From: Paludibacteraceae bacterium
GTDB lineage: Bacteria; Bacteroidota; Bacteroidia; Bacteroidales; Paludibacteraceae
NCBI GenBank assembly: GCA_023227695.1
Contig: JALNVE010000004.1
Span: 1 to 34,647 of the forward strand
DNA: 34,647 bases
Direction of reading: 5' to 3'
In this document: piece by piece, positions 1 to 9,880 of the stretch
How the letters are laid out: each line of letters opens with the position of its first letter
How positions within the stretch are numbered: the stretch's first letter is position 1
Position numbers and translations under genes: made by a program
The notes under the pieces: generated by a model
The model's input: the letters and a program-made list of their open reading frames with translations, nothing else
Databases searched by the model: none
What the model was told of the DNA's origin: nothing

Positions 1-3000
1 AACTGATATTCGAAGTGCCGCTAAAAACGACAGACGAAAGATTGTTGGTGAACAATAGTATTCTACTATCTGTCACAACGGAATAAATTTGTTGAGTCGA
101 TGAAACAGTAACGGAGACTGTCGTTCCGGTTGCAACGTTAGAAATAGGGGAGTAAACAGAAGCTATAGTTCCACCGGATTCGGGTGCATTTTCCAATGCC
201 GAGATTCTTGATTCATATCCGGTATTAAAAATAAGATTTGAGGATAATGACCCTGTCATTTCATCTATAGTGATTGTTCTCGTTGACAAAACTGCTGTAG
301 CGGCATTGGTGGAATCTTCATGTGTAGAATAACCAGCTTGTGCATGATTCCCCCATTCAAAAGCAATGTCCCAATTCAAGATACTGTTAATAATTCTCGA
401 TCCATAGTTGCTTCCTTGTAGATATAAATCTCCAGAAATAGAATATAATTTATCAGCATAAAGAGGATATCTTATAACCGGCATTCCTTCAAATGTTGAA
501 TCCCATCCTGACGCTTGAGGATTCATAATTATATTGGTTACTGAATTCGGAGGGCATGTTGTAAATATTTGTTCTCCGACTTCGGGTTTATCTCCGTACC
601 AATAAATATTTACAGGAGCATGATAACCAAATCCTCCGAATTGAAAATTGCCTATATATTTAACATTTTTACCGATAGTCAAATTTTTAACATACGTACA
701 ATATTCAAAAGCATAATTTCCGATATTAGTTAAACCCTCAGGTAAAATTACATCACCAAATATAGCCAAAGCGGATTCGTCAAATGCTCCACTGCCTATT
801 CGTTTCAAACTACTCGGAAGATACACTTTATTAGGATATCCCGGAAATGCTTCATCATCAATATCAGTTATAATATTCGGCATATAAATTATACCAGTAA
901 CATCATGTGAAATATAATTATGCGCAAAAGAATAACTACCTATTTTTGTAATAGGTTTTCCGTTTATTTGATATGGAATAACAATATTGTCCGAATTTAC
1001 AGTTGGACCAACATACCCGGTAATTGTATTAGTACCATCAAAAGTAAACCACGATTCTGGCGACGGGACTAAATCAGGTCTTTCATAGATAGTCCCAGCA
1101 GAAATAATTAAATGTTGCGAAATATTTGTTACTGATGAGTCGGTAGAAATCTTATTTGTGTGATTTATTACATCTGTTTGATATATATTAGTGCCGTCTG
1201 TAAATATATTTAATTTCGTATCTTGTATCGTATTCCCGATAAAGATATTATCAATAATCGCAGTATCCGCGTAGACAGGTAATCTGACTACTCGCTTTCC
1301 CTGAAAGGTATCATCCCAGCCAGTAGCAAAACTGTTGTTTACAGTGCATATAAGATTAGAAGAAGTGTTTTCGAATATCGAAGTGAGACTAGAAACAACA
1401 GGTGCGTTTGAAGAAAAAACAATAGATGTTAAATTGTTACAATTTTCTAACGCGCCCTCGCTGATTTCTTCTATTTTGGGCAAAATTACCGTATGTAACT
1501 TTAAACAATTATAAAACACATAATTTTTAAATATAGTCGCATTCGGTAAATTTGCATATTGTAAATTTGTACATTGAGAAAACACGTTGTTGTCAAAATA
1601 ATATGCATTTGGAAGGATTATGTTAGTTAAGTTTCTACAATTAGAAAATGCTTGATTAGTAATGATTTCGACAGCCGGGAAAGAAATCGATACTAAATTC
1701 GTACATAGTAGAAATGCCGTTTCGCCGATATATTTAATTGTTTTTGGGGCAGTTATGGTTTCAATAGGTTTTAAAAGAAATGCGTGATCCCCTATTTTTA
1801 TAATTTCCTTTCCGTCTATCATCCACGGTATTACTACATTTTCACGACCGGTTTGATATATAAAATTAGTAATTGTTCCATCATTATCTGTTTGAAACCA
1901 ATTTGTTTGACTTTCAATTATATCCTGGCTTCCGTAATGATAAGTCCTAAGCGCAGCAAGATCCTGTTCATTGGTTAAAGTATTAATGTATTTAGGGTCT
2001 GTTTCTTTTACAATTCCACTAAGGCCTACCCCACTTCCATCTGGTTCAAGGACTTGCGTCCAAGATTGATTTTTACGGCCATATGCAATATCATCAATAG
2101 GAGCTTCGGTAATGCTTAATGGAGCACCACCAAGAGTAGGAAGGACAAGTGATGACCCATAATTTCCACCACCATAAAGATTCATGCTTGCTGCATTCCC
2201 ATATCTTATCCCATAAATTCTTACACCTAAATAACCCGTAGAAGAAACAGTCATATTAGATTTTGTAGAAATTGATGTTGAAATGATTGTAGGAGTCGTT
2301 TGTACAAGAGGCGTTTCCGCAGACTGTCCGAGAATATTTGTAAACCCATTCCCGACTTCTATAAGTTCCCAAAGAGTATTAGCTTCTTGGGATGTTGTTT
2401 TTGCAGCATAGTATGTTGTTGAATACTTAGTATTGGCGGGAATAGATGTGCTTCCTATCATATTAGTAGATATAAAACTTGCAACAAAGTTAATTCCAGA
2501 ATTAAGAACAGTCGTGGTTTGCCATGTCGGAACAGTAGATATGGTTAAGAGTTTGTTCGGTACAGAAATAGGATTGTTGTTTGTAGAGAAATACAGATTA
2601 AAGTTTCTGAATGCATCTAATAAATTGTTGACAGCGCCCGCCGTAATGAGTTGATTAGCTTCAAATGTAGTACCAGTATCTGTCTGATATCCTTTTATTT
2701 GATAACTGCTTCCAAATCCATCTACATAAAAAGCATAGTCATCGTCAAAAGCTCGTCCCATAATTCCAAACCTAGTTTTACCTTGAGGTGTAATATTTTT
2801 TATTTTCGGAGAAATGGAAGGGACTGTTGATGATCTTATTCTGATCCAATAATAATCTTCTCCGCTATATCTTGAAACGCCATTTGTCTGCCAATCAGGC
2901 ATTAATGCCTTATCCCAAGAAATTTGTCCGGAAGTCATGAAATTAGAGGTTCCATCATTAAGATGGTGTGTAACAGGACTGATTTGATTCCAGTTGCTTC

Positions 3001-5482
3001 CGTTCCAATATTCCAATACAAGATTCAAACCCACAGCATATTCTGCAAGATTAAAAAATACAGAATTCATTTTGATTCCGCGACCGAGATAAATGGCGGA
3101 AGTCAAATTTGTAAGGATACGCCTATCATCGGAATGTACAGTTGAAGACATTGTATAGGTTAAATCTTCCCAACCGCTTTCATTGTTGTAATTAGTGACA
3201 AATCCTATTTCTTCATATGCCGGAGGGGCGATATGAACTGTTGCTGAAGGAAGCTGAGAATAACCTGTTCTTACCCATGCGTCATAAAGATTATGGCCGG
3301 TAATATTGTTAAAATTAACATAAATACCATTTTCAATAACCATATTCGTGATTGAACAGTCATTTGTAATTCCAGATTCTATCCATGTCAATCCATTATT
3401 ATAACTTTTCCTCCAACTCCATCTATCAGGATTTCCTACTGATGATATATAAACATTATATTTTCGCTGTTTTGAATATGTATAAACTCCACTGAAGTTT
3501 AAGTCATTTAGATTGCCAGTCTGATATCCTTGATAGTCACTGTGATAATCAAGAATGTTTGAATTTTTATTGATTGATACTCTTCCGCCTTCTGAAATCA
3601 CCATAATGTCTTTCTTGATTCTAGCATTGCTGATATACAAAAATTCAGGGCTATGAAGGCTAGAGGGATTTTCATTTCTGTAAGTTTGCATCCACCAAGC
3701 AGGTTTTCCAATGCTGCCTCCTAATCCGTAGAACAAGTCCTGGTCCGGATCTCCTATAACTTGAACTCCATTAGATTGAGGGAAGAAAAGGTCTTGATTT
3801 GAATGATCTATTCCTTTAATTATCAAAGGTTTGATAATAGTAAGATTAGTCGCGACGCCATCTGTTATGTCAAGCTTAATAGAATTTGTATATTGCCAAG
3901 CCGGAATAGTTACATAATTATCCAAATCACTTCGAAATGCGAACTGCCCGGATGGAAGAGGAACTTCAACGCGTAAAGGTCTTCCGTCTTCAGCGAAAAC
4001 AGAATATGTACGGAAATCTGAAGTGTGCTGTGCTATAAGATCCAAAGAAAACCTTATGGGAACAGTAAAAGTCTGATTGCTAAGAATTGAGACCCGTATA
4101 TCTCTTTTTATCTCATTTTGATCCAAAAGCAGATATTCTGAAGTGTAGGATGCCAAAAGGGTCATATTGGTAGTATATGCCGATAACCTGGCAATCAATC
4201 CTCCAAGATTATTCCCGTCTTTGCTGACTGTCGCATAAAGGCGGATTGTTGCTGATACACCTCCTGCTAAAGCTGTAACCCTTGAAATAGGGGAAAGATA
4301 AGAAATAATCGTTTGACCATTTGTAATTCCATTAGTTGTATATGTCGTATATCCCTCTACATTTTCAAATTCATTGGAAAGAAGATGATATCCGTTGATA
4401 TCGGAAAGTTTTGAATTGTAAGAATATAGGGTTCCGACAAGATTTTCTTCTTTTCTATCTACCGCACGAATATTAACTCCAATACGGCCTTCAGTTTCAG
4501 ATACGATATCCACAGTTCCCATAGAAATTTGGTCTTCAGGAAACTGCGGCAAAACGGAAGTGAGGACACCCGGAACTACTGAAAGGTAAACCGCATCATT
4601 GGAGATGAATGAAGAAGTATTAATATGATTAACGTCTCCTCGAACAGTTACATGACCGCTTCCATGAGGGAGAATATGTTCTGTCGCCAATCCTTTCGTC
4701 GCTATCCTGCAAATAGGATTTGTTGAAGTCGCGAGATAGACACATCTAAACTTGCCTTCAATTCCGACCGCATAAACCGCCGCACCGTCAGGTATCGAAA
4801 TATCTGTAACGTTTGTAACAAAGATAAAATCTTCCAAGAAAACCTGTCCTGTTACATTACTGTTCAGCTTTATTGAAGGAGTCTGCCATACAGAGTCCCA
4901 GCCTAACTGTCCCTCTCGTGTAAGAGTGCTTCCACTTACAGGAAGACCGATTGTACCGTTGGAAAGGATAATTCCTCCAGCCTGTCCGTAACCTCTGACA
5001 AACAAATTGTTGGAAACGCTGATATTGCCGTTCAAATCTATTCTTGTTCTTTCAATCGCTTCTCCTTGGTTTTCTGAAGTGGAAAAAACAAGCCCTTTCT
5101 GATTGTCAAAAGAAATTCTGGTGTTTCCCCACAACTGATCGGAAATGGAATTGTTAATAATGAGATTTGAGATTGATGCCGTCCCCAAGATGCTTAAGCT
5201 GGGGAATATGATCGGATTCCAATACTCTGCTTCCTGATTCATTTTGATCGTTGTTCCGGAAATGTTAATATCTCCAAAGACAACGGAATCCTGATTATTG
5301 GTAACAGAATTACCTATTCTTATTTTTTCGTCGCTTGTAAGATGTTTCCAAGCCGTATTTATATGGGATGCCGCTTGTTCGGAACTAGCTTTAAGCGTCA
5401 GAAGCCATTCTTTTATGCTTGTTTCTGAATATGCGTCTAATGAAAATGCCATGAAAACGGCAAGAACCAATTTCTTTATCAT
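1..5482 (-). CDS. Secreted repeat-built fibre protein with BspA-like leucine-rich repeats (partial, runs off left edge)
   Basis: One uninterrupted minus-strand frame runs from ATG at 5480-5482 to the window edge, at least 1827 residues with no stop. A GAGGGG ribosome site precedes the start and residues 1-19 (MIKKLVLAVFMAFSLDAYS) look like a signal peptide. The middle is rich in Asn, Ser and Thr. Two blocks towards the C-terminus (about nt 1385-1860 and 590-1010) are leucine-rich repeats of the BspA/LRR_5 type, with repeated units such as KYIGETAFLLCTNL and LTNIGNYAFEYC. Each block ends in a similar element (GWDDTFQGKRVVRLPVYAD and GWDSTFEGMPVIRYPLYAD). Near nt 385-440 is the module SGDLYLQGSNYGSRIINSI, which recurs in the next gene. 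Inferred role: tail fibre or host-binding protein. A secreted host surface protein captured by the phage is the alternative. Confidence 0.8.
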   Translation of the reverse strand, partial: MIKKLVLAVFMAFSLDAYSETSIKEWLLTLKASSEQAASHINTAWKHLTSDEKIRIGNSVTNNQDSVVFGDINISGTTIKMNQEAEYWNPIIFPSLSILGTASISNLIINNSISDQLWGNTRISFDNQKGLVFSTSENQGEAIERTRIDLNGNISVSNNLFVRGYGQAGGIILSNGTIGLPVSGSTLTREGQLGWDSVWQTPSIKLNSNVTGQVFLEDFIFVTNVTDISIPDGAAVYAVGIEGKFRCVYLATSTNPICRIATKGLATEHILPHGSGHVTVRGDVNHINTSSFISNDAVYLSVVPGVLTSVLPQFPEDQISMGTVDIVSETEGRIGVNIRAVDRKEENLVGTLYSYNSKLSDINGYHLLSNEFENVEGYTTYTTNGITNGQTIISYLSPISRVTALAGGVSATIRLYATVSKDGNNLGGLIARLSAYTTNMTLLASYTSEYLLLDQNEIKRDIRVSILSNQTFTVPIRFSLDLIAQHTSDFRTYSVFAEDGRPLRVEVPLPSGQFAFRSDLDNYVTIPAWQYTNSIKLDITDGVATNLTIIKPLIIKGIDHSNQDLFFPQSNGVQVIGDPDQDLFYGLGGSIGKPAWWMQTYRNENPSSLHSPEFLYISNARIKKDIMVISEGGRVSINKNSNILDYHSDYQGYQTGNLNDLNFSGVYTYSKQRKYNVYISSVGNPDRWSWRKSYNNGLTWIESGITNDCSITNMVIENGIYVNFNNITGHNLYDAWVRTGYSQLPSATVHIAPPAYEEIGFVTNYNNESGWEDLTYTMSSTVHSDDRRILTNLTSAIYLGRGIKMNSVFFNLAEYAVGLNLVLEYWNGSNWNQISPVTHHLNDGTSNFMTSGQISWDKALMPDWQTNGVSRYSGEDYYWIRIRSSTVPSISPKIKNITPQGKTRFGIMGRAFDDDYAFYVDGFGSSYQIKGYQTDTGTTFEANQLITAGAVNNLLDAFRNFNLYFSTNNNPISVPNKLLTISTVPTWQTTTVLNSGINFVASFISTNMIGSTSIPANTKYSTTYYAAKTTSQEANTLWELIEVGNGFTNILGQSAETPLVQTTPTIISTSISTKSNMTVSSTGYLGVRIYGIRYGNAASMNLYGGGNYGSSLVLPTLGGAPLSITEAPIDDIAYGRKNQSWTQVLEPDGSGVGLSGIVKETDPKYINTLTNEQDLAALRTYHYGSQDIIESQTNWFQTDNDGTITNFIYQTGRENVVIPWMIDGKEIIKIGDHAFLLKPIETITAPKTIKYIGETAFLLCTNLVSISFPAVEIITNQAFSNCRNLTNIILPNAYYFDNNVFSQCTNLQYANLPNATIFKNYVFYNCLKLHTVILPKIEEISEGALENCNNLTSIVFSSNAPVVSSLTSIFENTSSNLICTVNNSFATGWDDTFQGKRVVRLPVYADTAIIDNIFIGNTIQDTKLNIFTDGTNIYQTDVINHTNKISTDSSVTNISQHLIISAGTIYERPDLVPSPESWFTFDGTNTITGYVGPTVNSDNIVIPYQINGKPITKIGSYSFAHNYISHDVTGIIYMPNIITDIDDEAFPGYPNKVYLPSSLKRIGSGAFDESALAIFGDVILPEGLTNIGNYAFEYCTYVKNLTIGKNVKYIGNFQFGGFGYHAPVNIYWYGDKPEVGEQIFTTCPPNSVTNIIMNPQASGWDSTFEGMPVIRYPLYADKLYSISGDLYLQGSNYGSRIINSILNWDIAFEWGNHAQAGYSTHEDSTNAATAVLSTRTITIDEMTGSLSSNLIFNTGYESRISALENAPESGGTIASVYSPISNVATGTTVSVTVSSTQQIYSVVTDSRILLFTNNLSSVVFSGTSNIS

Positions 5483-5500
5483 ATCTAATGTCCCCTCTTT

Positions 5501-5516
5501 CAAAGATATCAGATAT
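5501..5516. promoter_or_regulatory. Paired GATATC palindrome upstream of the LRR fibre gene
   Basis: Two GATATC copies separated by one base form a 13-bp palindrome about 20 bp upstream of the minus-strand start at 5482 and just before the stop of the next gene. A weak promoter-like pair (TTGTGA, 17 bp, TGATAT) overlaps it. An operator is possible; this is only a pattern. Confidence 0.2.
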
Positions 5517-5528
5517 CAAAATTTATGG

Positions 5529-8500
5529 TCACAAACCTTGGCCGAAGGCTGATTCTTCAAGTTCATTCATCTTTTTAATCACGGCTTTTTGAATAAAGAT
5601 GTTGTCTGTGGCGTTAGAAGCAGAAATATGTACATACCTGATTAAATTGTCGCCGTTTTCTATCTCTGTCACAGAAGGGATAGTGATTGTGTAACTGCGT
5701 TGAGAATATGTTCCTAAATAATTTAGAAGGTTTAATTCGTCTTTAGGCGTTATGACTGTTTTAAATTCTGAATATCCAAAACCAGGTCGAAAGACGCCCA
5801 ATCCCCAAATCAATGAATTTGTTCCAAGTGAATTTCCGCCAAGAGTCAATTCTAAAATCCATTTTTTTGAAGGATCTTCGATAATCGTAATTGAACCAAT
5901 CGTATCTGTATTAAAATAATCTTTAAGGAATAAATTGTGTCCGACAGAAAAGGCATCTCCATTAATGTCTAAAATCTTTGCCGTTTCCCGTTCATAAATA
6001 GTCGGATATAACTGTTTTGCCTGCACAGTGATTCCGTCTGTTGTGCTACAAGCGAATTTATAGCAACCAGTTACGGTAAAATCAGGTTGCTGTTGGAAAG
6101 AAAACCCTTGGAAAGTTGAATAAAGAGCGTTTGTTGTGGTGAAATCTATCCATAATTCCCATTCCGCAATCCTTTGATTCATCTCTAGTCTTGATAAATT
6201 ATTTGAGAACGCTGAAGGTTCTGAAACCGATATCTTATAAACACTGATATTAGGATCGATTAGAATAATTGTGTTTGTGTCTACATAATTCTTGTAAATT
6301 CCGCCGACTACGTTGATGTTCCCGGTAAAACCAGAGTCTTCATAAAGAAGGAAATCTTCCGCGTGTACGGTGTTGCTTATAAAGATTTCATAAGCGGTAT
6401 TGGTTCCAGCGACTGTCAGATTATTGCTGATTACAACATTGCCATCGGCACCGATTCTTATTCTGTTCGTCCCGTAGGTGTTAAAATCCATAATTCCTAA
6501 TGCCGGATAATCTATTTCCCAAGTAGGGGTAGTAAACACACCGCCATGTGGTGATAAGCCAGGGCCTCCTAAATAATTGAAACCAGCGCCTTGGCTGCCA
6601 TCTGCGTTGAAGTGCGTGCCGTCAATCCTTCCGTTCATAAGGAAGGCACCGTCAACCCTCATTCTTGCTAGGTTGTCACCGGAAGGAGTAAGCCAAACCT
6701 GAGCATATTGAGACCAAGGTTCAGAATAGGGAGATGTGTTCTGAACGACAAGAGGGGCATGGCCTTCACGATTTTCAGCACCTTGAATGAAGACAGAACC
6801 GTTGGTAATAACAACAGTGCCGATACTCGTAAAATTTGAAACCGAAACTGCGCCGAATTCAACGTTGTCTTGCTCGTTTGTAACTCCGTTGGCGATTCTT
6901 GAACCGAAATTCGTTCCTCTAAGATAAATATCTCCAGATTCAGAACGTAAGACTTCAGCGGTATTCGTTCCGTTGGCCGTTATATTACCCAGTTCTACGT
7001 TATCTTGCCCGTTGGTAATACCGCCGTTCTCAGTTGTTAAGAACATCGAATTTCTTACGTTAACGTCTTTTTGGAATGTGTTTGTTCCGTCACTGAAGAT
7101 GTTTAGCTGAAAATTGGATATAGTTGGACCCAATCCGTAAGAATTTGTTGTGCTGAAATAAGAAGAGGTGTTAGTATAGTCAACAATTAAGTTGCCGCCA
7201 TTCCCTATGCCATCGTTAGAAATTCTTACAGTTCCACCTTTAATAGTCGTTTCCCCAGTAGCATTATCAATCGTAAGAATTGGCCGGCCTTGAGATGGAT
7301 ACGCTCCGAGATATACTTTTTTATTTCCATCTGGATTAATTTCAAAATTTTCCCAACTGTTTAAATCAGCAGTACGTGCTCCTAGCCAAGCTCTGTCCCC
7401 ATATTGACCTAATAAGACAACTACAGACGGGCCACCTGCAATAATACGACCTGACCAATTATCACCAGTTTGTGTTCCTAGTATCCGTAATCCTGTATCC
7501 TCTCCTATATTTCCAAAAGATGCCGCACCTAAAGTGATAGGACCTTGTTGTCCGTTTGTAATACTGTTGATAATCCTTGGTCCAAAATTTAAGCCTTGAA
7601 GATACAAATCTCCAGAAGTCGAATAAAGAACAGAAGCAGTGAGATTTGATTCTATCAACGCGTTTCCACGGACATGCAGACGTTCTGTAGGAGAAAAAAG
7701 CCCTATTCCGACATATCCGTCTGGGTTTAAAGTTAGAGAATGCCAAGCATCAATATTTCCACTGGAAAACAAAGATAAAGACGCCTTCCCAGTGAAAGAC
7801 TGATCGTTGATTATTCCCAAGCCGTTTTCATAGCCTTCTATTCTAAGTTTCGGCATAACAGAAGAATCTTTTCTTGAAATATATAGCATTCTGCTGTCTC
7901 CGTCTTGTGTCGTTTCAATAGCATAACCACCGGTTTCACGGAGTACTGTCCCTCCGATTTCCCCTGTTCCCATAACCGTTATATTGCTTTCGACCAAGGT
8001 ATTCCCGTTTATATGCAGTGCTTCATAAGGGGAATTTGTATTTATTCCTATGCGATCCGTATAGAGATATGAAGTCTCTGTCCAGCCGTTTTTATTGAGT
8101 TTCAAAGATCCAGAGAATCCGGAATATCCTGAGCCAAGGTTTATGTAATTGTCTATTATCTCCATGAAATATCCGCTTCCGACACCGAAAGAACCGATTC
8201 TTATATTTCCTGATCCTGTAGAATCATTTACTGTAAGTGTCGCCGAATCCGTTTCAGTTCCACCTATTGACATTTTATTAGAGATGATAGCCGTTCCGGA
8301 AAGGAATAAATTACTTGCCGCTAAGGAATTTTTTTCATAGGTTCCCAATCCCACTCCGCCTAAAGTGACATTTTCGTGATTGTTCGTAAGGTATCCAAAT
8401 CCAGAAATGATGTTTCTTATTTCTTCTGAAAGTTCCGTTTGTTTAAGATAATTGGTTAATGTGGAATCAAGAGTGACGGAATCATAATGCTGTGTTATGA

Positions 8501-9830
8501 CGACAGGAAATTCATTGGAAATAACGGTATAAATTCTCCAAACTCCACCCGTCGCGTCACGGAATTCAGTTCTGTCTTTCGACCACAAAGTTTCAATCCT
8601 ATTGGTATCCGCGAAAAGAGAAAGGGCGGAAAGAGCGATATTGTCGTTTTCATTTGTAAGACCACCGTTAGTCGCCGTAAGAAACTTGTTCGTCACGGAA
8701 TCCACATCCACTTGAAAAGTGTTGGTTCCGTCGCTGAAAAGCTGAATAGGAGAATCTTCGTTACCTAATCTCAGATTCCCTGTAATTTTTAGACTTCCTA
8801 CTTGTTTCTGATAATACCATATTTTATTCGGACTTGTTCCTGTGATAACAATGTGTCTGTCTAAATCCTTGTCGTTCATACACGCGCTATCATACCAACC
8901 GACCCATGAATTATCATTTATAATGATAGATGGATTGGCATCATGTATCGCCATCCATGTCGAATTTTCTATCTGTATATTGGAACTCCCGTCAAGAATC
9001 GCAAGGATTTCATCATTATCTTTGTCTAATGAAGAAGTTTTGAGCCGGCAAGAATGTACCTCTAAATTGCCGCCCCCAGGGCCATTCATATAAAACAGGA
9101 TAGATTTTGCATTTTCTCCTGAATGTCTGTTCGCAGTGTAGATTTCCGTATTGTTAATATTTATTTTAACATTACAGTTAGCGACTGAAAAACAATAGGT
9201 GTTCGTGTCTAGATTAATTGCGTTGAGAATATAGCAGTTATGGAAACTACCGAGGAAAGAAGAATCTATGTTCGTATAGGTTACAGGGGTTGACCCGTCT
9301 ACACTTCGGATATACAACCCAGAAACGAACGTCGGAGAATCCATTATAGTAAGGCTGCCCCAAAGTTTGCTTCTTCTGTCATCACCACGGATAATGATGT
9401 TTTTCTTTCTGACAACAACATTTTCGTAATAATTTCCTGATACTATCCTAACGCTGATTTCTATGCTATCATTTGTGTCGTGAATCCCATCTATATAATC
9501 GACGGCACCTTGTATTGTGGAAAAATTCCCTTTCCCTTCAGAGTCAACGATTATTTCCTTTCCCCAGAAAAAATTGGTGACTGAAGCGTTCGGAAATATA
9601 AGATTCTTTAAAGAAAGGTTGGAAACAGAAATTCCATTATCATCAAGGGAAAAGTTTTCTGTTCCGTTGGTGAAGATAGCTCTTTCATAATCGTTGGTTC
9701 TAGACTGAAGATTTCTAATCGATTCCCTATCTTGCTTTGTGACAAACACGCCTTGTTGCCCAGCAGGCAAAAAAAGACATAGCATTTGGGAAAAGAGATA
9801 AAGTATAATCGTTTTACGGTAATTTGTCAT
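5529..9830 (-). CDS. Large secreted fibre-like protein with beta-helix domain and repeated modules
   Basis: I choose ATG at 9828-9830 (1433 residues) because AGAGGAA lies just upstream and the protein then begins with a signal peptide (MTNYRKTIILYLF...); an in-frame start 28 codons earlier has no such support. Residues about 80-300 resemble a pectinesterase/pectin-lyase beta-helix (GKGNFSTIQGAVDYI, then SGNYYENVVVR). The rest consists of Asn/Gly/Thr-rich repeats such as SGDIYLRGTNFGSRIANGVT and NGGITNGQDNVELG, typical of structural fibres. No chaperone (S74-type) domain is visible at the C-terminus. It is followed, 46 bp on, by the LRR protein with which it shares modules, so the two probably form one surface apparatus. 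Role inferred: tail fibre or adhesion protein. Confidence 0.8.
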   Translation of the reverse strand: MTNYRKTIILYLFSQMLCLFLPAGQQGVFVTKQDRESIRNLQSRTNDYERAIFTNGTENFSLDDNGISVSNLSLKNLIFPNASVTNFFWGKEIIVDSEGKGNFSTIQGAVDYIDGIHDTNDSIEISVRIVSGNYYENVVVRKKNIIIRGDDRRSKLWGSLTIMDSPTFVSGLYIRSVDGSTPVTYTNIDSSFLGSFHNCYILNAINLDTNTYCFSVANCNVKININNTEIYTANRHSGENAKSILFYMNGPGGGNLEVHSCRLKTSSLDKDNDEILAILDGSSNIQIENSTWMAIHDANPSIIINDNSWVGWYDSACMNDKDLDRHIVITGTSPNKIWYYQKQVGSLKITGNLRLGNEDSPIQLFSDGTNTFQVDVDSVTNKFLTATNGGLTNENDNIALSALSLFADTNRIETLWSKDRTEFRDATGGVWRIYTVISNEFPVVITQHYDSVTLDSTLTNYLKQTELSEEIRNIISGFGYLTNNHENVTLGGVGLGTYEKNSLAASNLFLSGTAIISNKMSIGGTETDSATLTVNDSTGSGNIRIGSFGVGSGYFMEIIDNYINLGSGYSGFSGSLKLNKNGWTETSYLYTDRIGINTNSPYEALHINGNTLVESNITVMGTGEIGGTVLRETGGYAIETTQDGDSRMLYISRKDSSVMPKLRIEGYENGLGIINDQSFTGKASLSLFSSGNIDAWHSLTLNPDGYVGIGLFSPTERLHVRGNALIESNLTASVLYSTSGDLYLQGLNFGPRIINSITNGQQGPITLGAASFGNIGEDTGLRILGTQTGDNWSGRIIAGGPSVVVLLGQYGDRAWLGARTADLNSWENFEINPDGNKKVYLGAYPSQGRPILTIDNATGETTIKGGTVRISNDGIGNGGNLIVDYTNTSSYFSTTNSYGLGPTISNFQLNIFSDGTNTFQKDVNVRNSMFLTTENGGITNGQDNVELGNITANGTNTAEVLRSESGDIYLRGTNFGSRIANGVTNEQDNVEFGAVSVSNFTSIGTVVITNGSVFIQGAENREGHAPLVVQNTSPYSEPWSQYAQVWLTPSGDNLARMRVDGAFLMNGRIDGTHFNADGSQGAGFNYLGGPGLSPHGGVFTTPTWEIDYPALGIMDFNTYGTNRIRIGADGNVVISNNLTVAGTNTAYEIFISNTVHAEDFLLYEDSGFTGNINVVGGIYKNYVDTNTIILIDPNISVYKISVSEPSAFSNNLSRLEMNQRIAEWELWIDFTTTNALYSTFQGFSFQQQPDFTVTGCYKFACSTTDGITVQAKQLYPTIYERETAKILDINGDAFSVGHNLFLKDYFNTDTIGSITIIEDPSKKWILELTLGGNSLGTNSLIWGLGVFRPGFGYSEFKTVITPKDELNLLNYLGTYSQRSYTITIPSVTEIENGDNLIRYVHISASNATDNIFIQKAVIKKMNELEESAFGQGL

Positions 9831-9880
9831 GTGATTTCCTCTATAGCTTTGCGTAAAAATATCAAAAAAGGAATAAAACA

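Noticed and set aside
9800..9812. TATAAT upstream of the peptidase gene
   Set aside because: No -35 partner at the right distance and it lies in fibre coding sequence.
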